From positions 310,001-374,000 of the forward strand of contig NZ_OEQK01000001.1 in assembly GCF_900240405.1 (NCBI RefSeq): DNA of 64,000 nucleotides. The letters run 5' to 3'. A model generated the notes under the pieces. It did no database searches, was not told where the DNA came from, and worked only from the letters and a program-made list of their open reading frames with translations. Each line of letters starts with the position of its first letter. Position 1 is the stretch's first letter. Of the stretch, positions 1-8,980 are shown one piece after another. Source of the DNA: Salirhabdus sp. Marseille-P4669 (GTDB lineage: Bacteria > Bacillota > Bacilli > Bacillales > Alkalibacillaceae). A program made the translations under genes and the position numbers.

Positions 1-5
1 TTTAA

Positions 6-977
6 ATGAGTGACTTGTTTTCGACCTTAAAAGAAAAATTACATAATGAACATAAAAGAATTGTATTCCCTGAGGCGATGGATGAAAGAATCCTAAAAGC
101 TGCTGGAAGACTAGCAAAAGAAAGTCAAGTAAAACCTGTACTAATTGGTAATGAGGAAAAAATAAAACAGAAAGCTACAGCTGTGGAAACAACGATCATA
201 GGCTGCGACATTATCGACCCAGACAACTATGAAAAGTTTGAAGAAATGGTAAATCGCTTTGTAGAGAGAAGAAAAGGGAAGGCAACTAAAGAAGATGCTG
301 AAAAGCTTTTAAAGGATGAGAACTACTTCGGGACGATGCTTGTCTATATGAATGAAGCAGATGGACTAGTAAGTGGTGCAGCTCATTCAACAGCGGATAC
401 GGTACGACCAGCATTACAAATTATTAAAACAAAAGAAGGCATTAAGAAAACATCGGGTGTCTTTATAATGGTACGTGAGGATGAAAAATACGTATTTGCC
501 GATTGCGCAATAAATATTGCCCCAACGAGTGAGGATTTAGCAGAAATTGCAGTGGAAAGTGCCGAAACAGCTCATTTATTTGGAATTGAACCGCGGGTAG
601 CGATGCTAAGCTTTTCGACAAAAGGTTCAGCAAAGTCCCCAGAAACGGAAAAGGTAGAAAAGGCAATTGCGCTTGCAAAAGAAAAGAATGGTGCATTAGT
701 AATTGATGGGGAGTTTCAGTTTGATGCAGCGTTTGTACCGTCTGTAGCACAAAAGAAAGCTCCGGATTCACCTATTCAAGGGGATGCGAACATATTTATT
801 TTTCCGAGCCTAGAAGCAGGCAATATTGGCTATAAAATTGCACAACGATTAGGAAACTTTGAAGCAGTTGGTCCCATCTTGCAAGGGTTAAATAGACCAG
901 TGAATGACCTATCTAGAGGTTGTAATGAAGAGGATGTATATAAGCTAGCATTAATTACTGCAGCACAGTCGTTATAA
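6..977 (+). CDS. pta: Phosphate acetyltransferase
   Basis: Cytoplasmic enzyme interconverting acetyl-CoA plus phosphate and acetyl phosphate plus CoA, used in overflow acetate metabolism. The 323-residue product has the full length of the Bacillus enzyme. It starts MSDLFSTLKEKL and carries the conserved segments KRIVFPEAMDERIL (about residues 18-31), GLVSGAAHSTADTVRPALQ (about 120-138) and the C-terminal NIGYKIAQRLGNFEAVGPILQG. Only five bases precede the ATG, so its ribosome binding site and promoter lie outside the window. It is convergent with lipL, as in B. subtilis, and the two share a terminator. Identification is secure. Confidence 0.97.
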   Translation: MSDLFSTLKEKLHNEHKRIVFPEAMDERILKAAGRLAKESQVKPVLIGNEEKIKQKATAVETTIIGCDIIDPDNYEKFEEMVNRFVERRKGKATKEDAEKLLKDENYFGTMLVYMNEADGLVSGAAHSTADTVRPALQIIKTKEGIKKTSGVFIMVREDEKYVFADCAINIAPTSEDLAEIAVESAETAHLFGIEPRVAMLSFSTKGSAKSPETEKVEKAIALAKEKNGALVIDGEFQFDAAFVPSVAQKKAPDSPIQGDANIFIFPSLEAGNIGYKIAQRLGNFEAVGPILQGLNRPVNDLSRGCNEEDVYKLALITAAQSL

Positions 978-981
978 TAAG

Positions 982-1013
982 AATGGGCTTTCTTTTTTTA
1001 AAAGAAGCCCATT
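982..1013. terminator. Bidirectional intrinsic terminator between pta and lipL
   Basis: Inverted repeat AATGGGCTT(T)C / GAAGCCCATT with T-rich sequence on the right and A-rich sequence on the left. It can end transcripts from both convergent genes. It lies between the pta stop and the lipL stop, only a few bases from each. Confidence 0.85.
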
Positions 1014-1017
1014 TATT

Positions 1018-1869
1018 TTATTCGGATCTTTTTTCAATCGTTGCAAAAGCCTTCTCATTACGATCCACCATTTGGTTTAATCGTTTTTCATACCATTCAA
1101 TTTCTTGATCGTGTAAGGCTTCGTAGGATACTTGCCTTGAAAATTCCGTTAATCTTTGAATGATATCCTTACAAACCTCTTCCACAGTAATCGGGCGATC
1201 AAATAGTTCTTGTAACGATGCCATTGTATTTGGTTGAATGGTTGGGTAATCGAAGGAATGACTTTCTCCTTGTAACGCGATGTCGTAAAATGTGCGTACG
1301 AGTGCTGCCCTTTCCGCACCACTTCCAGTTACGCAAATATAAATTTGCACAGCCGTCCCATTTTTCACTCTTCGCTGGGAGATGCCTGCAAATTTTCTGC
1401 CGCCAATGCTTAAATCATAATCTCCTGGACAATAAGAGCCTACAACTTCAAATGCTTCAATCGATTTACCTTCCTTTTCGAAAAGCGCTTGAATGAAGGA
1501 GACCATTGCCTCGTAGCCGGCGTGTATGCTTAATTTTTTGGCTTCTGGGAACACGAAGGATAGATTTAACACGCCTTCATCTAATACAACAGCAAGTCCA
1601 CCAGAATTACGGACTACAACTTGAAATCCTTCCTTTTCTAAATAGGACACCCCATCATGTAAATAGGGAAGACGGCTATCTGGAATGCCTAAGACAATTG
1701 TTTTATCATGGACCCATAGTCTAGCGGTCTGAGGAGAGTATTGCTCACTTACAGATAAACAGAGAGCATCATCTGTTGCGAAGGATTTCATCGCGGACAA
1801 GTGAGTCTCTTTCGATTGGTCGATAATACGTATATGTTCAACATGTAATAAGGCATGTGGATTTGTCAT
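1018..1869 (-). CDS. lipL: Octanoyl-[GcvH]:protein N-octanoyltransferase (LipL)
   Basis: Transfers octanoyl groups from GcvH to E2 subunits of dehydrogenases in Bacillus-type lipoate assembly. The product is a BPL/LplA/LipB-fold protein. Counting from the chosen start, the catalytic cysteine is C147 in GSYCPGDYD and the conserved lysine is K159 in IGGRKFAG. They are 12 residues apart, as are C150 and K162 of B. subtilis LipL. The open frame extends five codons upstream, but the AAGGAG site lies inside those codons, six bases before the ATG at 1869, so I start there (283 residues; the family is about 281). It is convergent with pta, the order seen in B. subtilis. Confidence 0.93.
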   Translation of the reverse strand: MTNPHALLHVEHIRIIDQSKETHLSAMKSFATDDALCLSVSEQYSPQTARLWVHDKTIVLGIPDSRLPYLHDGVSYLEKEGFQVVVRNSGGLAVVLDEGVLNLSFVFPEAKKLSIHAGYEAMVSFIQALFEKEGKSIEAFEVVGSYCPGDYDLSIGGRKFAGISQRRVKNGTAVQIYICVTGSGAERAALVRTFYDIALQGESHSFDYPTIQPNTMASLQELFDRPITVEEVCKDIIQRLTEFSRQVSYEALHDQEIEWYEKRLNQMVDRNEKAFATIEKRSE

Positions 1870-1910
1870 GATATGCTCCTTCATTTTGAAAATAGTTCGG
1901 TATTAGTATA

Positions 1911-2040
1911 TCAAATTATATGGTGGGTTATGGGGGTGGAATGTTTGGGAGGGCATTCTATGTCTGGATGTGGGGATGTCTTGGGTGGTGGAGTAAAATC
2001 CTGGGGATGAGGATTTCGGGGGGGGGGAGGGTAAGTATCC
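1911..2040. other. Strongly G-skewed tract at the left edge of array A
   Basis: About 130 bp of + strand with many runs of three or more G, including an uninterrupted run of nine near 2018-2026, and very little C. It contains GGTGGAAT at 1935-1942, the left-end motif also seen at the other arrays. Four closely spaced G runs at 1924-1953 would be compatible with a G-quadruplex. No gene is supported here. Confidence 0.5.
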
Positions 2041-2235
2041 GTTAATAGAGCGTGATAATTCAACAAAATATGAAGGGAATTCGACAATAAGGCGTGAGGA
2101 TTCAACAAAATATGCATGGAATTCAACAATAAATGAGTTAAATTCCACGATGGAGCGTAATAATTCCACAATAAAACATATTAATTCTCCAACTAAGCAC
2201 AAAAATCCCTCATTAAACAACTCTAATCCGGGACT
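2041..2235. repeat. 21-bp phased repeat array A (AATTCAACAA core)
   Basis: The AATTC-like core recurs at 2057, 2078, 2099, 2120, 2141, 2162, 2183, 2204 and 2225, always exactly 21 bp apart, while the intervening bases diverge. Typical units read AATTCAACAAAATAT or AATTCGACAATAAGG. The right end changes to AATTCCAC and AATCC, C-rich and G-poor. It lies between the divergent genes lipL and ywfO. Frames open on the minus strand translate into seven-residue repeats but have no ribosome binding site, so I do not call them genes. Confidence 0.9.
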
Positions 2236-2453
2236 TTTGCCTCATTTTAAAAATATTCGTACTTTTCTTCTGTGGTAAAATACGGCAATAGCTTGCTTTC
2301 AAAAATGGTTAGGGGAGTTTTTGAAAAAATCAAGGTGTTATTTTTAAAAATTATTATATATAATAGATAAACAATGGATGAATTTGTTCTTTATTGTTGA
2401 AAATTGTAACAATAAAGTGGACGTGTATTTTGAAATGGAAAGGTCGTACAAAA

Positions 2454-3749
2454 ATGGCTTATCGCAACGAACAGTTAAGTGAAGAGAAAGTATTTAAAGA
2501 TCCAGTTCACCGTTATGTTCATGTGCGTGATCGAGTGATTTGGGATTTAATAGGGACACCTGAGTTTCAACGGTTAAGGCGAATCAAACAACTTGGTACG
2601 TCTTTTTTTACGTTTCATGGAGCGGAGCATAGCCGTTTTAATCATTCACTAGGTGTTTATGAGATTGTGAGAAGAATTATCGATAACTTTAGAGGGAATA
2701 AGGATTGGAACGATGAAGAGAGGTTGCTTTGCTTAGCGGCAGGCCTCCTACACGATTTAGGTCACGGGCCATTTTCCCATTCCTTTGAAAAAGTGTTTGA
2801 CTTGGACCACGAAGACTACACACAAGCTATTATTTTAGGGGATACATCTATTAATAAAATATTGGAAAAGGTAGAGCCGGGCTTTTCGCAAAAAGTAGCG
2901 GATGTGATTGCGAAGACGTATCCGAACAAACTAGTAGTTAGTTTAATTTCGAGCCAAATTGATGCCGATCGTATGGATTATTTGCAGCGAGATGCGTATT
3001 ATACGGGCGTTAGCTATGGGCATTTCGATATGGAGCGCTTGCTTCGAGTTATGCGTCCAATGGATGAGCAGGTCGTCGTTAAGGCGAGTGGGATGCATGC
3101 TGTAGAGGATTATATTATGAGTCGTTACCAAATGTACTGGCAAGTGTATTTTCATCCGGTAACGAGAAGCTCAGAGGTCATTTTAACCAAAATACTACAT
3201 CGAGCAAGACATCTATACAAAAGCAATTATGCATTCCATCTAGAACCAATACATTTCAAGTCTTTCTTTGATGATAATCCGAGCTTAGAAGACTACTTAA
3301 AGCTGGACGAGTCTGTCGTAAACTACTATTTCCAAATATGGAAGGACGAGAAGGATCCCGTTTTAAGTGATTTATGCAATCGTTTTGTGAATCGTCACTT
3401 GTTTAAATATATTGAATTCAACCCAAATCAACAGATTGGTGAGTACATGGAGCTGCACAGTCTGTTTGTAAAAGCGGGTATAGATCCAGATTACTATTTA
3501 GAAGTCGATTCATCTTCTGATCTACCTTATGACTTTTATCGTCCGGGAGAAGAAGAGGAACGACTGCCGATATACTTGCAAATGAAAAATGGGGATCTAA
3601 AGGAGCTCTCCCGTCAATCTGAAATTGTAGAGGCTATTTCAGGTAAGAAGCGGACAGATCATAAGCTTTATTATCCTTCTGATTTTATTGAAGCTTTAGA
3701 CGATACAGATCCTACGAAAAAACGTATTTTAGAAATTTTGAGAGGTTAG
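2454..3749 (+). CDS. ywfO: HD-domain phosphohydrolase, YwfO family (dGTPase-like)
   Basis: HD-superfamily metal-dependent phosphohydrolase related to SAMHD1/dGTPase proteins. The natural substrate of this Bacillus branch is not certain from sequence. The metal ligands are visible: H64 in SRFNHSLGV, H100-D101 in LLHDLGHGPFSHS, and D170/D172 in SSQIDADRMDYLQRD. The frame is open for 20 more codons, but MAYRNEQLSEEKVFKDPVHR matches the family N terminus and an AAAGGT site precedes this ATG, giving 431 residues. ywgA follows 13 bp downstream, so the two probably form an operon, as in B. subtilis. Confidence 0.9.
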   Translation: MAYRNEQLSEEKVFKDPVHRYVHVRDRVIWDLIGTPEFQRLRRIKQLGTSFFTFHGAEHSRFNHSLGVYEIVRRIIDNFRGNKDWNDEERLLCLAAGLLHDLGHGPFSHSFEKVFDLDHEDYTQAIILGDTSINKILEKVEPGFSQKVADVIAKTYPNKLVVSLISSQIDADRMDYLQRDAYYTGVSYGHFDMERLLRVMRPMDEQVVVKASGMHAVEDYIMSRYQMYWQVYFHPVTRSSEVILTKILHRARHLYKSNYAFHLEPIHFKSFFDDNPSLEDYLKLDESVVNYYFQIWKDEKDPVLSDLCNRFVNRHLFKYIEFNPNQQIGEYMELHSLFVKAGIDPDYYLEVDSSSDLPYDFYRPGEEEERLPIYLQMKNGDLKELSRQSEIVEAISGKKRTDHKLYYPSDFIEALDDTDPTKKRILEILRG

Positions 3750-3762
3750 GAGTTGAGCACTT

Positions 3763-4263
3763 TTGTTAAAGGAACATGCAAAATTAATAACGTTTTTTTC
3801 CCAATGTGAACAAATTATTGGGAGAAAAAGATTACAAAAGATGATCTATATTTTGAAAAAGTGTAACATCCCATTTAACGAGCGATACCAATTTCATTTT
3901 TATGGTCCTTATTCAGAAGAACTAACACTTCAGGTTGAAGAACTCGTTAATCTTGGATTTTTGAATGAGGAAAAAGAGAAAAAAAGCAGCTATTATCAAT
4001 ACCTTTATTCCCTAACAGAGGAAGGAGAAAAGTTCCTTCAGCATTTTGATATGGACATGCCTAATTTGAGTAAACATATTGAAAAAATGAATGGCGTAAG
4101 CTCTCGATTCCTAGAGTTAGTATCTACGATGATGTATTTTGACCACCTACCTAAGGAAGAGGTAGAGGAAAAAGTATTAATCGTAAAAAAGAAGCAAAAC
4201 TATACAGAGGATGAGCTGGTAGAGGCTTGGGAATTTATTCGTGAAATGAAGCATTTGCACTAA
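3763..4263 (+). CDS. ywgA: YwgA family protein, conserved in Bacillus
   Basis: A 166-residue protein of unknown function matching B. subtilis YwgA in length, position and sequence (HAKLITFF, GRKRLQKMIYILKKC, QFHFYGPYSEEL). The middle resembles a small winged-helix-like fold (YQYLYSLTEEGEKFLQ), so a regulatory or nucleic-acid role is possible but unproven. Translation starts at TTG 3763 behind an AGGAG at 3748-3752. It sits 13 bp after ywfO and is probably co-transcribed with it. A terminator hairpin follows. Confidence 0.85.
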   Translation: MLKEHAKLITFFSQCEQIIGRKRLQKMIYILKKCNIPFNERYQFHFYGPYSEELTLQVEELVNLGFLNEEKEKKSSYYQYLYSLTEEGEKFLQHFDMDMPNLSKHIEKMNGVSSRFLELVSTMMYFDHLPKEEVEEKVLIVKKKQNYTEDELVEAWEFIREMKHLH

Positions 4264-4283
4264 TACTTTTTAAATATACTACA

Positions 4284-4320
4284 TCGGCAATCAGTTGAAA
4301 CAGATTGTCGATTTTATTTT
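4284..4320 (+). terminator. Intrinsic terminator after ywgA
   Basis: Stem TCGGCAATC / GATTGTCGA (one G-U pair) with a short loop and a T-rich tail running to about 4320. Confidence 0.75.
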
Positions 4321-4435
4321 TGTTAAAAATTATTCCAATATTGCGATAAATCTGGTATGTTATCAATACCAAGAAATGGATTTTTGTGACTTTAACATGA
4401 GGCCAAAGAGCTATTGTTAAGATAGGAGTACCTAT

Positions 4436-6469
4436 ATGAAAATAGTTAAACTAATGTTTTATTATTTACTTGGAGTACTTGGAATTTTAGGTGTTAGTAT
4501 AGCACCACAAGTATTTGCGACAACTGGAATTTTTGATGTCGTGAGCTATGGGAAGGCGTTCGGTCAATTTGTTGTGGAATTTTTTAGTCCAGATGCTTGG
4601 GTGTATGTCTACGGTAATCCACCACACGAATTTCCGATAATCGATGTGGTCTGGGATCCGTTTGTCTATTCCATGCAGATTTTACTAAGTGCATTAATCG
4701 TTGGGTTTTTACTTGCCTTTCTATTTGCGTTTCTTGCCAACTTTTTGCCAAAGGTTATGTTCAATCAAGTGAAACGGCTGGTAAACATATTAGAGTCTAT
4801 TCCTGATTTATTTATTGCTATGTCACTGCAGCTCCTTACATTAGCGATTTTTGATGCAACCGGAATTATAATCTTCCATGTTGCCACCTATGATGAAAAA
4901 GCTTATCTAGCTCCAATCATAACCTTAGCTATTCTACCAATGGTATCGTTATTCAAAATTTTACTCCTCATGATTGAGGAAGAGCTACTAAAAGATTATG
5001 TAGTGTTGGCCAAAAGTAAAGGGATGAAGAAATTTTATATTTTGTCCCGTCACGTTTTGAAGAATATCCTACCGAATACGTTCTATCATTCTAAAGTAAT
5101 TGTTTGGGGTGCATTGTCTAGTCAGTTTGTTATTGAGCGTGTATTTAATGTCCGGGGATTATCAGATATATTAATTGGGGATTTTAGGCCAATTACTATT
5201 GCGGTAGCACTTATCCTTGTCTTCACACCTTTCTTTTTGTTTTACCAGTTTGTTGATTTCATGATTAAAGAAGATCGAATGATTAGCCAGCCGCTCCTAT
5301 TTAAAGGCAAAAGAGATAGATGGTTTACTGGTCTAAAGATACGACCACGCTTCAAGAAAATGAGCCTGCCAACTATAAATAAACCTCATCCTTTGCGGGC
5401 CCTCCTTAGTGGGATTAAGGGATTTGTCGTACATATGAAAAATTGGAAGTTTGCTGTAGGTTTCTTATTCTTTATTGTGGTTATTTCGTATAGTAGTTTC
5501 TATTCTATGTTAACCAATAATCATATCGATCAAGTGCGACTCCATTATGCGGAGGATGGGATAACATTACTCAGTACCCCAGCCCATCCACCTGGTGAGC
5601 CGTTTTTACTAGGATCTGATCAATTGGGTTTTAGTTTGTGGGATCAAATTGTAGTAGGTGCAAAATTCACACTTATTTTTGCTATCATCATAGCACTTCT
5701 AAGAGTAGTCATAGGCTTTGTGTTTGGAATTGTTTATGCATATTATTGTAAGCCAAGATTCCAAAAGGGTTTGGAAAAAGTAATCGATTCGATTCACTTT
5801 CTTCCGTTGAGTGTCATCGCTTATTTATTGTTAACACCGATTGTAATGCCAACAGCAATGGGGTTTACCTACACGTTTAATGAACGGATATTACTAGAGA
5901 TAATCATTCTCACATTTCTTGTTGTGCCACTAACATCTATTTTGATTGGAAAGGAAATAAAACAGGTGATGCAACAGGAGTTTATTGCTAGTGCTCATAT
6001 TTTAGGTGGAAGCAAGCTTCATATTTTACGAAAGCATATCTTTCCTCATATTGGCCCAAGGTTAACCATTTTCTTTGGGCAGCAGTTCATTCAAGTACTG
6101 TTAATTTTCATTCATTTAGGTGTGTTTGACTTCTTTTTTGGTGGAACCTTTATTAAGCCTGGTGATCCACCAAGATCGATTACACACGAATGGTCTGGTT
6201 TGATTGGAAATACTAAAAATGAATTGAGAGGAGATTTTTGGATTGTTCTTTGGGTGTTATTGGCATTTATGATCTCCATCTTTGCAATGCAGTTGATCAT
6301 TCAAGGAGTAAAAGAAGTGCAGCAAGAAAAAGTTGGGGTGCTTTACAATAAGAGAAGGTTGCGTCGTAATAAGAACGACGAATGGAAACAGGAGGAAAGC
6401 GTTACAAGAGAGCAAGTTACATTTACGAGGGTCTACACAGATCGGGAAACCTTTGAGGAAAAACTCTAG
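4436..6469 (+). CDS. Fused two-domain ABC transporter permease (OppB-OppC-like), copy 1
   Basis: A 677-residue membrane protein that fuses two oligopeptide/nickel-type ABC permease domains. The N-terminal half has an OppB-like EAA loop (KDYVVLAKSKGMKKF, about residues 186-200) and IERVFNVRGLSDIL. The C-terminal half has an OppC-like start (GSDQLGFSLWDQIVVGAK) and a second EAA loop (ASAHILGGSKLHILRKHI, about 518-536). Each half has about five or six predicted membrane segments. AGGAG lies eight bases before the ATG. Immediately downstream is a paralog of the same architecture. No ATPase or binding-protein gene is nearby, so substrate and energising partner are unknown. Confidence 0.88.
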   Translation: MKIVKLMFYYLLGVLGILGVSIAPQVFATTGIFDVVSYGKAFGQFVVEFFSPDAWVYVYGNPPHEFPIIDVVWDPFVYSMQILLSALIVGFLLAFLFAFLANFLPKVMFNQVKRLVNILESIPDLFIAMSLQLLTLAIFDATGIIIFHVATYDEKAYLAPIITLAILPMVSLFKILLLMIEEELLKDYVVLAKSKGMKKFYILSRHVLKNILPNTFYHSKVIVWGALSSQFVIERVFNVRGLSDILIGDFRPITIAVALILVFTPFFLFYQFVDFMIKEDRMISQPLLFKGKRDRWFTGLKIRPRFKKMSLPTINKPHPLRALLSGIKGFVVHMKNWKFAVGFLFFIVVISYSSFYSMLTNNHIDQVRLHYAEDGITLLSTPAHPPGEPFLLGSDQLGFSLWDQIVVGAKFTLIFAIIIALLRVVIGFVFGIVYAYYCKPRFQKGLEKVIDSIHFLPLSVIAYLLLTPIVMPTAMGFTYTFNERILLEIIILTFLVVPLTSILIGKEIKQVMQQEFIASAHILGGSKLHILRKHIFPHIGPRLTIFFGQQFIQVLLIFIHLGVFDFFFGGTFIKPGDPPRSITHEWSGLIGNTKNELRGDFWIVLWVLLAFMISIFAMQLIIQGVKEVQQEKVGVLYNKRRLRRNKNDEWKQEESVTREQVTFTRVYTDRETFEEKL

Positions 6470-6497
6470 ATAAAATCGGAACAAGGAGGTGGACTCT

Positions 6498-8549
6498 ATG
6501 AAACTAGTAAACGTAATATTCTTTTATTTGCTGGGTGTTTTGGGGATCTTAAGCATTAGTATCGCACCACAAGCATTTGCAACGAATGGAATATTTGACG
6601 TCCTCAGTTATTTCAAAGCTTTAGGTGCATTTATTATAGAATTTTTTAACCCGAATGCATGGGTCTATATCCATGGGAATCCACCGAAGGAGTTCCCTTT
6701 GTTAGATGTTGTTTGGGAGCCGTTTGTCTATTCGATGCAAATTTTATTAAGTGCTTTATTGCTAGGATTTGCACTTGCTTTTGTTTTTGCTTTTTTATCA
6801 AGCTTTTTGCCGAAGTTTCTTTTCCGTTTCGTGAAGCGGATTTTGAATATATTAGAGTCGATTCCGGACTTATTTATCGCCATGCTACTGCAGTTGTTAA
6901 CGCTATACATTTTGGAAACAACAGGTGTGAAATTATTTAATGTCGCGACATATTCCGATGAAAAAGCCTATTTAGGGCCGATTTTGACTCTATCTATATT
7001 GCCGATGGTTTCGCTGTTTAAGATATTACTATTAATGATAGAGGAAGAGTTTTTAAAGGATTATGTTGTGCTAGCGAAAAGCAAAGGGATAAAAAAGTTT
7101 CGTATTCTTTGGCGTCACATCATAAAAAATATTACACCAAATACTTTTTATCACTCCAAGGTTATTTTATGGGGTGCGCTCTCGAGTCAGTTTATTATAG
7201 AGAGAGTATTTAATGTGCGTGGTTTAGCCGATTTGATTATTAGTGATTTTCGTCCAATGACCATTGCAATCTCGCTGCTTTTTATTTTCACACCATTTTT
7301 CATCTTTTACCAGGTTGTTGATTGGTTCCTAAAAGAGGACATAACAGTTAGTAAGCCTATAACAAATAAGGTGAAAAGACAAAGTACCATACCATTAAGG
7401 ATGCGAATAAAAAATAGGCTTAAAGATTTAACATTACCTAGAATTCGCCTTTGGAATCCTTTTCGTTCTATCTATAGAGGATGTGAAATCTTTTTCGAGC
7501 ATATGAAAAATTGGAAGTTTGCGCTAGGATTTTTGTTCTTTGTTGTATTTATTGCATATAGTCTATTTTATTCTATTTCAACAGACGAGCGTATTGACCA
7601 AGTATTGCTTCATTATGGCGATGATGGTACTACATTGCTCAGTGCACCACCTCACCCACCAGGAGATCCGTTTCTACTTGGGTCAGACCGACTAGGATTT
7701 AGTATGTGGGATCAGATTGTAGTTGGAGCAAAATACACACTGGTATTTGCTTTAGTTATTGCGTTATTAAGAATTTTTGTTGGGTTTCTATTCGGGACTT
7801 TTTATGCGTTTTACTTAAAACCAGCTTCTCAAAAGTGGCTAGAAAAGTTCGTGGATTCCATTCACTTTTTACCATTAAGTGTTATTGCGTATTTGTTACT
7901 TGTGCCAATTTTGACACCTTCAATGGAGGGTTTCTCCTATAGTTTAACGGAAAGGATAGGCTTGGAGATTCTTATTTTAACTTTTGTAGTAGTTCCATTA
8001 ACGTCCATACTTATTGGAAATGAAATGAAACAGACTTTAAATCAAGAGTTTATTGCGGGTGCTAGAATCTTAGGTGGAAGTAAGTTTCATATATTAAAAA
8101 AGCACGTTCTACCGCATATTGGGGCAAGATTAACTATTTTATTAGGTCAACAATTTATTCAGGTACTCCTTATTTTTATCCATTTAGGTGTATTTCAGTT
8201 ATTCTTTGGCGGAACTTTTCTTGGCTTTGATCCTTTTCAGCCAGATCCTCCCCGTTCTATTTCCTATGAATGGTCTGGAATAATTGGGAATGCGAAAAAT
8301 GATTTGCGTGGACACTATTGGATTGTTCTGTGGGTATTACTGGCATTTGTTTTTGCAATATTTGCCATGCAGTTAATCATTCAAGGGGTTAAAGAGATAC
8401 AGCAAGAAAAGGTCGGGGTATTATATAAAACGAAAAGAATGCGGAAAAACAAAAAGGCTAGGAATGAGCAAAATGTAACCATGAAGCCAAGTAAATCAGA
8501 TTTTGTGAGAGTGTATTCCAATGAAACAAACCGAAGCTTGGATAGATAA
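6498..8549 (+). CDS. Fused two-domain ABC transporter permease (OppB-OppC-like), copy 2
   Basis: Tandem paralog of the preceding gene with the same domain order and most motifs conserved (NILESIPDLFIAM, KDYVVLAKSKGIKKF, HILKKHVLPHIGARL). An in-frame GTG at 6489 overlaps the AAGGAGG site, so the true start is ATG 6498. That gives MKLVNVIFFYLLGVLG, which aligns with the N terminus of copy 1 and makes 683 residues. It begins 28 bp after copy 1 and is surely in the same operon. The two copies may form a heterodimeric or four-domain channel. That, and the transported substrate, are inference. Confidence 0.88.
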   Translation: MKLVNVIFFYLLGVLGILSISIAPQAFATNGIFDVLSYFKALGAFIIEFFNPNAWVYIHGNPPKEFPLLDVVWEPFVYSMQILLSALLLGFALAFVFAFLSSFLPKFLFRFVKRILNILESIPDLFIAMLLQLLTLYILETTGVKLFNVATYSDEKAYLGPILTLSILPMVSLFKILLLMIEEEFLKDYVVLAKSKGIKKFRILWRHIIKNITPNTFYHSKVILWGALSSQFIIERVFNVRGLADLIISDFRPMTIAISLLFIFTPFFIFYQVVDWFLKEDITVSKPITNKVKRQSTIPLRMRIKNRLKDLTLPRIRLWNPFRSIYRGCEIFFEHMKNWKFALGFLFFVVFIAYSLFYSISTDERIDQVLLHYGDDGTTLLSAPPHPPGDPFLLGSDRLGFSMWDQIVVGAKYTLVFALVIALLRIFVGFLFGTFYAFYLKPASQKWLEKFVDSIHFLPLSVIAYLLLVPILTPSMEGFSYSLTERIGLEILILTFVVVPLTSILIGNEMKQTLNQEFIAGARILGGSKFHILKKHVLPHIGARLTILLGQQFIQVLLIFIHLGVFQLFFGGTFLGFDPFQPDPPRSISYEWSGIIGNAKNDLRGHYWIVLWVLLAFVFAIFAMQLIIQGVKEIQQEKVGVLYKTKRMRKNKKARNEQNVTMKPSKSDFVRVYSNETNRSLDR

Positions 8550-8591
8550 CCATTAGAAGGATGGACTGAGGCTAAGTGTTCGAAATATGGA

Positions 8592-8622
8592 AGAGGGATT
8601 CTAGATAAATAAGAATCCCTCT
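8592..8622. terminator. Bidirectional terminator between the permease pair and ywhB
   Basis: Perfect 11-bp inverted repeat AGAGGGATTCT / AGAATCCCTCT with an 8-9 base loop, placed between the convergent ends of the permease operon and ywhB. The downstream T-tract is weak on the + strand. Confidence 0.75.
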
Positions 8623-8626
8623 ATTA

Positions 8627-8815
8627 TTACCCCTCATCACTCAATCGTTTACCACCAACAGCGTAATGATTCTTCGGCATTTCCTCAATAAACACAACAA
8701 CCTTTTCGCGAGTTGCACCAGTAGTTTCGACAACAGCATCGGTTACTTTTTCGACTAAATTTTTCTTTTGTTCCTCGTTGCGACCTTCTAGCATTTTAAC
8801 CGTAACGTATGGCAT
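8627..8815 (-). CDS. ywhB: 4-oxalocrotonate tautomerase family enzyme (YwhB)
   Basis: Small tautomerase whose catalytic base is the N-terminal proline exposed after Met removal. The frame runs 13 codons further upstream, but only the start at 8815 gives MPYVTVKMLEGR with Pro at position 2, and GAGGAGG lies eight bases before that ATG. This makes 62 residues, the usual length for this family, which forms hexamers. The physiological substrate is not known from sequence. Convergent with the permease pair and divergent from ywhD. Confidence 0.93.
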   Translation of the reverse strand: MPYVTVKMLEGRNEEQKKNLVEKVTDAVVETTGATREKVVVFIEEMPKNHYAVGGKRLSDEG

Positions 8816-8980
8816 GTGGATAACCTCCTCGTTTGTTTTTAGCATATGTAACATATAGTATTAATATGGGTGAATTGGACAACAATGTCAATTAGGCAAT
8901 TCGTGCAAAATGCAAGGCTTTGATGGTTTGTGATAAAATAGGTAGCAACTTACAATTGTTTGCTAGAAGGAGGGTATCTC

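Noticed and set aside
7706-7942. Short frames inside the permease genes on other frames or strands
   Set aside because: Overlap fully with well-supported permease coding sequence and have no start signals.
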